A program made the position numbers and the translations under genes. Shown here one piece after another: positions 6,130 through 11,854 of a stretch of 11,854 nucleotides of DNA. Every line of letters starts with the position of its first letter. The first letter of the stretch is position 1. Below the pieces are notes generated by a model, which saw nothing but the letters and a program-made list of their open reading frames with translations, was not told where the DNA came from and ran no database searches. Origin of the DNA: Tannerella sp. (lineage in GTDB: Bacteria > Bacteroidota > Bacteroidia > Bacteroidales > Tannerellaceae); the NCBI GenBank assembly GCA_031267485.1, contig JAIRYY010000211.1, positions 1-11,854 of the forward strand, given 5' to 3'.

Positions 6130-7970
6130 TGGACCTGTTCAACTACAGACGCCGGCTTTCGTCCGTCGTGCAGATAGGGAATACGCCGCTGGGCGGAACG
6201 TATCCCGTCCGTATCCAGTCGATGGCAAACGTCTCCACGATGGATACGGAGGCAGCCGTCGGACAGGCCATACGCATGGTGGAGGCCGGCGCCGAATATG
6301 TCCGGTTTACCGCCCAGGGCGAACGGGAAGCCCGCAACCTGCAGAACATCCGCCGGGCGCTTCACGACAGGGGATACGACATCCCCCTCGTGGCGGATAT
6401 CCATTTCAATCCCAAAGCCGCCGACGCGGCCGCGCTGTATGTGGAGAAAGTCCGTATCAATCCGGGCAATTACGTAGACAGGGCGCGTGAAACCGAAAAC
6501 CGGGAATATACGGACCTGTCATATTCCGCCGAACAACAAAAGATACGCGACCGCTTCGTCCCGTTCCTCAGACGCTGCCGCGAAAACAACACGGCAATAC
6601 GCGTTGGCGTCAACCACGGTTCGCTTTCCGGCCGCATCATGAGCCGGTACGGAAATACGCCCGAAGGCATGGTCGAATCATGCATGGAATTTCTGCGCCT
6701 GTGCGCCGAGGAGAAGTTTGACAACGCCGTCGTTTCGGTCAAGGCGTCCAACACGATCGTCATGATACGCACCATGCGGCTTTTGATTCGCACCATGGAT
6801 GCCGAAGGCATGAAATACCCGTTGCACCTCGGTGTAACGGAAGCCGGCGACGGCGAGGACGGCCGTATAAAAAGCGCCGTAGGCATAGGCGTACTGCTTT
6901 CCGACGGTATCGGTGACACCATCCGCGTGTCATTGAGTGAAGACCCGGAAGCGGAAATGCCCGTCGCCCGCAAGCTGGCGGACTATATTGCCTCACGCGA
7001 AAACCACGCTCCGATAACCGCCGCCGCATCCCCGTCATACGACCCCATACGCCCGTCAAGGCGTAAAAGCAGGATGATAAACGGAATTGGAGGCGATATG
7101 CCCCCCGTCGTCGTTTCCGACCGGACGGACGGCGACCGCACGACAGACCTCGGGCTGAAGCCGGACTGGATATACGCCGGGCCGGGATATGTGGCGGATT
7201 CGCCGTCCATCAAATATATCGTCGACGCCGACCGTCTATATCCGTCCGCCCCTGCCGGCGCGTATCCCTGTTTTTCCGCCCGCGACAGAGACCGGTTAGT
7301 CGAATGTGACGCGGAAACGAAATTTATCAGCCTGACATACGGCGACCTGGACGACGGCATGATTCAACTCCTTAAAACGGATAAAAGCACGGTCGTCATA
7401 CTTGACGGCACGCACATCAACTGTGTCGGTGAAATGCGGGCTTTCATGCATCGCCTGCTGAATGTGGAATGTGACGTCCCCGTCATACTCCGGCGCGAAT
7501 ACAGCGAAACCGACCGGGAATCCATTCAGATAAAGGCGGCGGCGGACTTCGGCGCATTGCTCACGGACGGATTCGGCGACGGAATCATGCTTTGCAATCG
7601 CGCCGCGAACGGGCCGTCTGCAAAAACCCTTGACAGCTACATGTTCGGCATTTTGCAGGCCGCCCGCGCACGCATCAGCAGGACGGATTACGTCTCCTGC
7701 CCCGGATGCGGCCGAACGCTGTTCAACCTGCAAAAAACAGTCGCACAGGTGAAAGCCGCCACATCCCACATGACGGGACTTAAAATCGGCATTATGGGAT
7801 GCATTGTCAACGGACCGGGCGAGATGGCCGATGTCGATTACGGATACATCGGCGCCGGCCGCGGACGGATCAGTCTGTACAAAGGCCGCGAATGTGTCCT
7901 GAAAAATATCCCGGAAGAAGAAGCGGTAACTCAACTCATCAGGCTGATTGACAGCCAAATTACCTCCTGA
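6129..7970 (+). CDS. ispG: 4-hydroxy-3-methylbut-2-enyl diphosphate synthase (long form)
   Basis: IspG (GcpE) converts methylerythritol cyclodiphosphate to HMBPP in the MEP isoprenoid pathway, using a [4Fe-4S] cluster. The N-terminal TIM-barrel part holds QSMANVSTMDT, PLVADIHFNPKAA and VRINPGNYVD. The C-terminal reductase-like domain carries cluster ligands C524 and C527 (SCPGCGR), C558 and E565 (MGCIVNGPGE). At 613 residues it is far longer than the roughly 370-residue proteobacterial enzyme; the extra 200 or so residues between the two domains (about 280-500) are the insertion domain known from plants, Chlamydia and Bacteroidota. The ATG overlaps the purE stop as TAATG, suggesting translational coupling. 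All ligands are intact, so the enzyme should be active. Confidence 0.96.
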   Translation: MDLFNYRRRLSSVVQIGNTPLGGTYPVRIQSMANVSTMDTEAAVGQAIRMVEAGAEYVRFTAQGEREARNLQNIRRALHDRGYDIPLVADIHFNPKAADAAALYVEKVRINPGNYVDRARETENREYTDLSYSAEQQKIRDRFVPFLRRCRENNTAIRVGVNHGSLSGRIMSRYGNTPEGMVESCMEFLRLCAEEKFDNAVVSVKASNTIVMIRTMRLLIRTMDAEGMKYPLHLGVTEAGDGEDGRIKSAVGIGVLLSDGIGDTIRVSLSEDPEAEMPVARKLADYIASRENHAPITAAASPSYDPIRPSRRKSRMINGIGGDMPPVVVSDRTDGDRTTDLGLKPDWIYAGPGYVADSPSIKYIVDADRLYPSAPAGAYPCFSARDRDRLVECDAETKFISLTYGDLDDGMIQLLKTDKSTVVILDGTHINCVGEMRAFMHRLLNVECDVPVILRREYSETDRESIQIKAAADFGALLTDGFGDGIMLCNRAANGPSAKTLDSYMFGILQAARARISRTDYVSCPGCGRTLFNLQKTVAQVKAATSHMTGLKIGIMGCIVNGPGEMADVDYGYIGAGRGRISLYKGRECVLKNIPEEEAVTQLIRLIDSQITS

Positions 7971-8038
7971 TTTTGTAAACGGTTTGCTATCATTGAATAC
8001 TATATGCGAAATAGATTTATGCAATAAAAAAGCATTAG

Positions 8039-8072
8039 CTCCCCTTTCCGCTAAATTATGCGGAAACGGGAG
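8039..8072 (-). terminator. imperfect 13-bp hairpin downstream of ispG
   Basis: The arm 8039-8051 pairs with 8060-8072 with one mismatch, leaving an eight-base loop. On the plus strand no T-run follows, but six A precede it (8026-8031), so a U-run would follow on the minus-strand transcript. It may block antisense transcription into ispG, or simply be a structured 3' end of the ispG message 70 bases after its stop. Nothing else is recognised in 7971-8137. Confidence 0.4.
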
Positions 8073-8137
8073 ACTCCGTTCATTCCGGCAGGAAAAGTAA
8101 TATAATCCGGCTCCCGAAAAATATTTCATTCCATGCG

Positions 8138-8169
8138 TTTGGGATTTTAAAAACAGTTATGTAATTTTG
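8138..8169 (+). promoter_or_regulatory. orphan Bacteroidota-type promoter
   Basis: TTTG at 8138-8141 and TAATTTTG at 8162-8169 are spaced by 20 bases, an exact match to the phylum consensus. The only frame behind it is the small ORF starting at 8188, with a leader of roughly a dozen bases. Confidence 0.65.
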
Positions 8170-8187
8170 ACGCAAATAACAATTAAA

Positions 8188-8406
8188 ATGGATCGTATTT
8201 CTTTATACAACATAATTGTAAATTTAGCGCTTCTGCTTCCGGCCGCTTTATGGGGACGGTCTTGCCGCCTGTCCGCCGTTTCCGCGGACGAAATTTGCGG
8301 CAGCGGCAGGGAGAGATACTGCATCTATACCGGATTGTGTAAAGTCAGATCCGTTTTCAGGGCGACGGCAAGGAACGGTATCCCACAAAGCCCCCGGTTT
8401 AATTAA
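8188..8406 (+). CDS. unrecognised 72-residue ORF behind the orphan promoter (possible decayed gene or non-coding transcript)
   Basis: The frame starts MDRISLYNIIVNLALLLPAALWGRSC, which looks like a signal peptide (charged start, hydrophobic core, small residues near the end). The remaining 45 residues are rich in Arg, Ser and Cys (five cysteines in all) and match nothing I know. An in-frame TTG at 8167 falls inside the -7 box, so ATG 8188 is the sensible start. Hairpins lie inside it: GTCCGC/GCGGAC (8271-8276, 8284-8289) nested in GCCGC/GCGGC. The stop codon sits in the loop of a terminator-like hairpin. It may be a small secreted protein, the 5' end of a broken gene, or a small RNA whose frame is chance. 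Confidence 0.3.
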   Translation: MDRISLYNIIVNLALLLPAALWGRSCRLSAVSADEICGSGRERYCIYTGLCKVRSVFRATARNGIPQSPRFN

Positions 8407-8413
8407 TGGGGGC
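8390..8413 (+). terminator. GC-rich hairpin closing the orphan unit
   Basis: GCCCCC at 8390-8395 pairs perfectly with GGGGGC at 8408-8413 around a 12-base AT-rich loop that contains the stop codon of the small ORF. No strong T-run follows, so termination is uncertain. Confidence 0.4.
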
Positions 8414-8451
8414 GTAAATCCGTTTGAAAAATTACAGTAAAAAAATCATTT

Positions 8452-8615
8452 TATACTAAGCTCGGCATGGTTTTGTGCATTGCTATTCATCGCAGTCTTC
8501 CTCCCCGTCATTGCGAGGAACGAAGCAATCCAGGCACAGGCAACGACTTGGATTGCTTCCATCGTCGCAATGACGGGAGAAATACAATGCACAAAAATAT
8601 CCCGCGTGAAGTATA
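8452..8615. repeat. palindromic MITE/REP-like dispersed repeat, copy 1
   Basis: This 164-bp element is a long imperfect palindrome made of nested matching arms: TATACT/AGTATA at the ends (8452-8457, 8610-8615), TTTTGTGCATTG with its complement (8471-8482, 8585-8596), CCCGTCATTGCGA with its complement (8504-8516, 8565-8577), and GAAGCAATCCA with its complement (8522-8532, 8549-8559), around a 16-base loop. The inner core (CGTCATTGCGA...GAAGCAATCCAGG) is, from memory, a dispersed repeat found in many bacterial genomes. It encodes no transposase; an ORF-like frame through it is an artefact. A second copy in the opposite orientation lies at the right end of the window. Confidence 0.85.
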
Positions 8616-8730
8616 ATACTTGCAAATATGAAATGAAGCATGAAAAATCAGATGTTTACGTAAAAAAAGATGAACATGCGAGTTTCATATCGTCATAGTA
8701 TAAAAAAATTAAATACAAATGATGTACATA

Positions 8731-9162
8731 ATGAAAAAGAAACCGACATTATTAATGGCATTGTGGATCGTTTCTGTTATATCAGTGGTATGCCTGTTTG
8801 GATGTCATTCCGACGACAATAAACCGGAGGAAGTAGATTTTTTGACCAAACTTCAATCCCTTGAGTTGATTAATACTCCTGAAAACGGTTTTTTTTCCGA
8901 GTGGGCTTTAAAAAAAATTGAGGAAATTGAAACTTCTCATGTCAAGGATATTTCCATTGTAAAAGTGCGAATATTCAAAGGAGAATGGAATAACCGGAAC
9001 GTATATTTTATATCTGACAACTTGCAGTCATGCCTGTTCTGCGAAGTCTATTACGACGACGGGATAAAAATAGAATGGTCTGCCGAAGACTTGTTTATGA
9101 ATTTTTGTAAAACAAGCAAGGGTTGGAAGTTGATTTACGAATTTGGCGAAGGGATATATTGA
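8731..9162 (+). CDS. small AT-rich lipoprotein of unknown function
   Basis: The 143-residue product starts MKKKPTLLMALWIV and has a hydrophobic signal segment ending in the lipobox LFGC (C25). The acidic stretch after it (HSDDNKPEE) resembles the signal that sends Bacteroidota lipoproteins to the cell surface, so surface exposure is plausible. The mature part ends in a compact domain with FKGEWNNRNVYFI, the cysteine pair S-C101-L-F-C104 and GWKLIYEFG; I have seen similar short lipoproteins in Bacteroides but know no function. ATG 8731 is preferred over ATG 8719 because it gives a standard basic signal start. The gene is visibly richer in A and T than the genes to either side, consistent with foreign origin. 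No promoter match was found upstream. Confidence 0.7.
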   Translation: MKKKPTLLMALWIVSVISVVCLFGCHSDDNKPEEVDFLTKLQSLELINTPENGFFSEWALKKIEEIETSHVKDISIVKVRIFKGEWNNRNVYFISDNLQSCLFCEVYYDDGIKIEWSAEDLFMNFCKTSKGWKLIYEFGEGIY

Positions 9163-9185
9163 AAATATATCAAAAAGAATTGGTT

Positions 9186-9353
9186 ATGGAAAGAATATAT
9201 ATATTTACAAAGCGAGCGCGGGAGGATTTGTTTGACGGTCTCAATCCGGTTGTATCGTATTATGGAAACCGTACCGATTTATTCTATGAGAATTTTGGTA
9301 TAGGTGGTGATGTTAATAATATTATTGCATTTGTAGAAAATTATACGCGTTGA
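9186..9353 (+). CDS. very small hypothetical ORF between lipoprotein and fucosidase
   Basis: This frame of 55 residues begins MERIYIFTKRAREDLFDGLNPVVSYYGNR and ends FVENYTR. It starts 23 bases after the lipoprotein stop and shares that gene's AT-rich composition. I recognise no family. It has no signal or membrane segment. It could be a real small cytosolic protein or the remainder of a longer gene; the ATG is not supported by a clear ribosome binding site. Confidence 0.3.
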   Translation: MERIYIFTKRAREDLFDGLNPVVSYYGNRTDLFYENFGIGGDVNNIIAFVENYTR

Positions 9354-9384
9354 ATAAACATGTTATGAATAAAATTCGAACAAA

Positions 9385-10830
9385 ATGAAAAACTTATCTG
9401 TATTGTCAGGCACGCTGTTTTTTTTCGCATGCGGTGTCATTTTATCTCAGGTTATGTCAGGCATGCTGTTTTTTTTCACATGCGGCGTCATTTTATCTCA
9501 GGTTATTTCCTGCAAAGGGAAAGAAAAAGTGGAAGTGGTTGTACCGAATGGGATTCAACAGGTATGGGCTGATGCCGAAATCGGCGTACTGATTCATTTG
9601 GACATGCCCGTATTCAGGCCGGAATATGATTTCCGTCAGTGGGGTACGCATCCCGATGCGGAAATATTCAATCCGGCCGAACTGAACACGGATCAGTGGA
9701 TGGAAACGGCGCAGAAACTGGGCGCCACATACGCCGTGCTGGTGGCGAAGCATTGCAGCGGGTTCAGTCTCTGGCCAACCGAAGCGCACGACTACAGCGT
9801 GAAAAATTCGCCATGGAAAGACGGGAAAGGGGATATTGTCGGAGACTTTGTCGCCTCCTGCCGGAAGTACAACATCAAACCGGGCATTTATGCGAGTACC
9901 TCGGCTAACGGTTATTTTCACGTGGATAATCCGGGCGTCGTGCAGCCTGGAGCGCCGATCACGCAGGATGCCTACAACCGGATCGTGATACGGCAGCTGA
10001 CGGAACTGTGGAGCAACTACGGCGAACTGTTCGAGATATGGTTCGACGGCGGTGTGCTCGCTACCGAAAAGGGAGGCGCGGACGTGCTCTCGCTGGTGAA
10101 GAAACTGCAGCCCGACGCCATCGCGTTTCAGGGGCCATACGGCCATCCCAGCCTGATTCGCTGGGTGGGAAACGAACAGGGCGTCGCTCCTTACCCTTGC
10201 TGGTCGACGGCCGATTCGACAACAAATGCCGACGGCACGATCGTCATCAGCGGGTTGAATGGCGATCCGTTTGCTTCTTACTGGTGTCCGGGAGAATCGG
10301 ATTTCACACTGCGCTGGAACCGTTCGTTCCAGGGCGGATGGTTTTGGAAGGCGGGACAGGATTCGATGATGTTCACCATAGATGAACTGATGACGAAATA
10401 CGCCACCAGCGTCGGACGGAACACGAACATGCTGCTCGGCATCGTTATCGACGACAGGGGACTGGTTCCCGATGCGGACGTAAGGCAGATTGAACTTTTG
10501 GGGGATGCGATCCGCGCACATTACGGAACACCTTTCCGTCAGACGGAAGGAACGGGAACGGAATATGTCATCCGGCTGGAACAGCCGACGTCCATTGACC
10601 GCATCGTGATGCAGGAAGATATCGCATACGGTGAACGGGTACTGGAATACCGTGTCAGCGGTAAGACGGACGGCGAATGGGTCGAACTGTCGTTCGGAAC
10701 GAACATCGGCCACAAGCACATCGACCGGTTTCCTCCCCGTACCGTCACCGAAATCAAGTTGCAGATTACCGGTGCGAAAACGGAACCCCGGATAAAAAAT
10801 TTCGCCATCTACGAAACGATGGAAAAATAA
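9385..10830 (+). CDS. GH29 alpha-L-fucosidase-like lipoprotein with duplicated signal segment
   Basis: GH29 enzymes are retaining exo-fucosidases that remove L-fucose from glycans. The catalytic barrel runs from about residue 55 to 385. WADAEIGVLIH (61-71) stands where other members have a FGxFIHWG motif. AKHCSGFSLWP (121-131) replaces the common KHHDGF. EIWFDGG (217-223) carries D221 at the place of the catalytic nucleophile. The C-terminal 390-478 looks like a beta-sandwich of the F5/8 type. The protein is probably a lipoprotein anchored at C43 (VISC). Its signal region is odd: residues 8-24 and 25-41 are near-identical copies from a 51-bp duplication. Substrate choice is uncertain because the entry motifs diverge; galactoside or another fucoside-like substrate is possible. 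No SusC/SusD genes are in the window. It converges with the SOD gene. Confidence 0.85.
   Translation: MKNLSVLSGTLFFFACGVILSQVMSGMLFFFTCGVILSQVISCKGKEKVEVVVPNGIQQVWADAEIGVLIHLDMPVFRPEYDFRQWGTHPDAEIFNPAELNTDQWMETAQKLGATYAVLVAKHCSGFSLWPTEAHDYSVKNSPWKDGKGDIVGDFVASCRKYNIKPGIYASTSANGYFHVDNPGVVQPGAPITQDAYNRIVIRQLTELWSNYGELFEIWFDGGVLATEKGGADVLSLVKKLQPDAIAFQGPYGHPSLIRWVGNEQGVAPYPCWSTADSTTNADGTIVISGLNGDPFASYWCPGESDFTLRWNRSFQGGWFWKAGQDSMMFTIDELMTKYATSVGRNTNMLLGIVIDDRGLVPDADVRQIELLGDAIRAHYGTPFRQTEGTGTEYVIRLEQPTSIDRIVMQEDIAYGERVLEYRVSGKTDGEWVELSFGTNIGHKHIDRFPPRTVTEIKLQITGAKTEPRIKNFAIYETMEK
9405..9506 (+). repeat. 51-bp in-frame tandem duplication in the fucosidase signal sequence
   Basis: Unit 1 (9405-9455) and unit 2 (9456-9506) differ at only three of 51 positions. 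Each encodes 17 residues, SG(T/M)LFFF(A/T)CGVILSQV(M/I), so the hydrophobic core of the signal peptide is present twice. Each unit contains a run of eight or more T, a likely aid to slippage. Confidence 0.95.
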
Positions 10831-10840
10831 GGTGCGGAAA

Positions 10841-10942
10841 CGTTATCGCCGCCGGCGTAATTACCGGCAGTCACCTGCTCCGAACGGAGACTTCCGTTCG
10901 AGGCGGGATGCCGATGCATTTCCGCTGATTTCGGCGATAACG
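10841..10942. terminator. structured region between convergent genes, candidate bidirectional terminator
   Basis: An outer perfect 11-bp inverted repeat (CGTTATCGCCG at 10841-10851, complement at 10932-10942) encloses smaller hairpins: GCCGG/CCGGC (10851-10855, 10864-10868), the strong CGAACGGA/TCCGTTCG with a four-base loop (10881-10888, 10893-10900), and a weak GCGG/CCGC (10903-10906, 10922-10925). It lies between the stop of the fucosidase gene and that of the SOD gene on the opposite strand, so termination from both sides is the simple reading. There are no T-runs. Confidence 0.45.
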
Positions 10943-10959
10943 GTTTAGGGGTATGCACG

Positions 10960-11619
10960 TTATTTTCCCGCAAAGCGTTTTTCAACGACTTTCCAGTCGA
11001 TGATATTCCAGAGCGCGTTCACATGATCGGCACGTCTGTTTTGGTAATCAAGATAATAGGAGTGCTCCCAGACATCAAATCCGAGAAGCGGCGTCAGTCC
11101 CGATTTCAGCGGATTTCCGGCGTTGCTTTCTTTTGTAATGACGAGTTTTCCGCTTTCATCTTTGGATACCCATGCCCAGCCGGAACCGAACAATGAAACC
11201 GAAGCCGCATTAAATTCCTTTTTGAAGTTGTCGAAACTGCCGAACTGATTTTTTATGACTTCGGCCAGAGCGCCGGACGGTTCTCCCCCTCCATTCGGCG
11301 AAAACGTGTTGAAATAAAACTCATGATTCCAGACCTGAGCGCCATTGTTGAATATGCCTCCGTCCGATTTTTTTACAATCTCTTCCAAAGAATAATTTTC
11401 GAAAGGAGTGCCTTTTATAAGGCCATTCAGGTTGTTGATATACGCCTGAACATGTTTGCCGTAATGAAAATCAACCGTTTGCTTACTTATTGTCGGCTCC
11501 AGCGCATTATTTTCATAAGGCAATCTGAACAATACAAATTCTCTCGCGTTACTGTTTTGAACATTTGTTCCCATAATTAATAACATTAATAAGTTTAATA
11601 AATTTGATAATTTCCTCAT
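10960..11619 (-). CDS. superoxide dismutase [Fe/Mn family], apparently exported
   Basis: The enzyme turns superoxide into hydrogen peroxide and oxygen. The metal ligands are all present: H52 (in FHYGKH), H99 (in QVWNHEFYF), D182 and H186 (in DVWEH), with the gateway tyrosine Y60. Q95, four residues before H99, is at the place typical of iron-type enzymes such as SodB; manganese or cambialistic use cannot be excluded. Unlike the usual cytosolic family members of about 195 residues, this 219-residue protein begins with a signal-peptide-like extension (MRKL, hydrophobic 7-16, then NVQNSNA before REFVLFRLPY). Export to the periplasm is inferred. The ATG at 11619 is chosen; an upstream in-frame ATG at 11697 would lie before the promoter. 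Confidence 0.93.
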   Translation of the reverse strand: MRKLSNLLNLLMLLIMGTNVQNSNAREFVLFRLPYENNALEPTISKQTVDFHYGKHVQAYINNLNGLIKGTPFENYSLEEIVKKSDGGIFNNGAQVWNHEFYFNTFSPNGGGEPSGALAEVIKNQFGSFDNFKKEFNAASVSLFGSGWAWVSKDESGKLVITKESNAGNPLKSGLTPLLGFDVWEHSYYLDYQNRRADHVNALWNIIDWKVVEKRFAGK

Positions 11620-11632
11620 AACTCTATATTTA

Positions 11633-11764
11633 AACCCGTAAAACAGGATGACAAAGATAATACGCGAATAGCGTTTTGATACTTTTCCGAATATCAATAA
11701 TATCTATGCGGTCATTGACGAAGCGGATGTAAGCCCGATTTTGATTTTGGATAAGCCGGATAAT
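11633..11764 (-). pseudogene. possible remnant of a RelE/ParE-like toxin gene upstream of SOD
   Basis: On the minus strand an open frame reads IIRLIQNQNRAYIRFVNDRIDIIDIRKS and then an unlike tail ending at a stop near 11630. The stretch resembles the last beta-strands of RelE/ParE-family toxins (a 'yRI.Y...ndrI.Ii.IrH' pattern), and its codons look gene-like. The 5' part is missing: repeat copy 2 begins nine bases upstream. No antitoxin is visible. The resemblance is weak and judged by eye; chance is possible. Confidence 0.25.
11652..11659 (-). promoter_or_regulatory. probable -7 box of the SOD promoter
   Basis: Read on the minus strand the box is TATCTTTG, matching TAnnTTTG, 32 bases before the SOD ATG. 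No clear -33 TTTG was found at the usual distance. The box lies inside the end of the possible toxin-like remnant. Confidence 0.5.
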
Positions 11765-11772
11765 TGTATTAA

Positions 11773-11854
11773 ACTTCACGCGGGATATTTTTGTGCATTG
11801 TATTTTCTCCGTCATTGCGAACGAAGTGAAGCAATCCAGGCACAGGCGATGACC
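11773..11854. repeat. palindromic MITE/REP-like repeat, copy 2 (cut by window end)
   Basis: This is the opposite-oriented partner of the element at 8452-8615. Bases 11773-11805 are the exact reverse complement of 8580-8612 (33 of 33). The motif TTTTGTGCATTG is at 11789-11800, CCGTCATTGCGA at 11809-11820, then GAAGCAATCCAGG and the loop GCACAGGC. The second half of the palindrome lies beyond the window. Confidence 0.85.

Noticed and set aside
7296..8129. A 277-residue minus-strand frame opposite the end of ispG
   Set aside because: It mirrors the ispG reductase domain with its cluster motifs and has no family resemblance of its own.
8480..8698. A 72-residue frame through the palindromic repeat
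   Set aside because: Most of it is repeat sequence; the same peptide fragment appears in the frame over copy 2, so the similarity is due to the repeat, not to a protein family.
9493..10719. A 408-residue open frame on the minus strand opposite the fucosidase gene
   Set aside because: The plus strand carries a clear GH29 protein; the antisense product has no recognisable domain or start signals.
1..11854. CRISPR array, transposase, phage or defence gene cluster
   Set aside because: No regularly spaced direct repeats and no frame with such motifs were seen on either strand; the only dispersed repeats are the two palindromic copies.

Overview
The window looks like a chromosomal segment of a member of the Bacteroidales (phylum Bacteroidota). 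The evidence is promoter boxes of the TTTG / TAnnTTTG type (the best ones before rpoN and at 8138-8169), Bacteroides-like ArgH, sigma-54, PurE and SOD sequences, a long-form IspG with a central insertion, lipoproteins with acidic residues after the lipid cysteine, and tRNA genes without an encoded CCA. No finer taxonomic placement is justified from sequence reading alone.

Layout. 1-413: the end of an unrecognised protein cut by the window edge. 596-3527: a plus-strand cluster pyrE - SRPBCC-fold protein - argH - Rieske-like lipoprotein, with almost no spacing between the first three. It links pyrimidine and arginine biosynthesis, two pathways that share carbamoyl phosphate. 3593-4013: a tRNA-Gly(GCC) / tRNA-Leu(UAA) pair, then a 12-bp tandem repeat and a short HTH-like reading frame that looks like the stump of a larger gene. 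4085-7970: rpoN (sigma-54), purE and ispG, tightly packed behind one clear promoter, with purE and ispG overlapping by one base.

7971-8718: a gene-poor stretch with an imperfect hairpin, an orphan promoter with a short ORF and a closing hairpin, and a palindromic MITE/REP-like repeat. 8731-10830: an AT-rich lipoprotein gene, a tiny ORF, and a GH29 fucosidase-like lipoprotein whose signal peptide carries a 51-bp tandem duplication. 10831-10959: a structured gap between convergent genes. 10960-11619 (minus strand): an iron/manganese superoxide dismutase with an apparent export signal. 11620-11854: the SOD promoter, a possible toxin-like gene remnant, and a second repeat copy in the opposite orientation, cut by the window end.

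The first two thirds is ordinary core metabolism. From about 8.1 kb onward it becomes accessory: repeats, gene remnants, AT-rich lipoprotein, glycan enzyme. No CRISPR array, transposase or defence system was recognised. The best leads are the Rieske-like lipoprotein that has lost both histidine ligands, the orphan promoter-hairpin unit at 8138-8413, the inverted repeat copies bracketing the fucosidase/SOD segment, and the duplicated fucosidase signal peptide.
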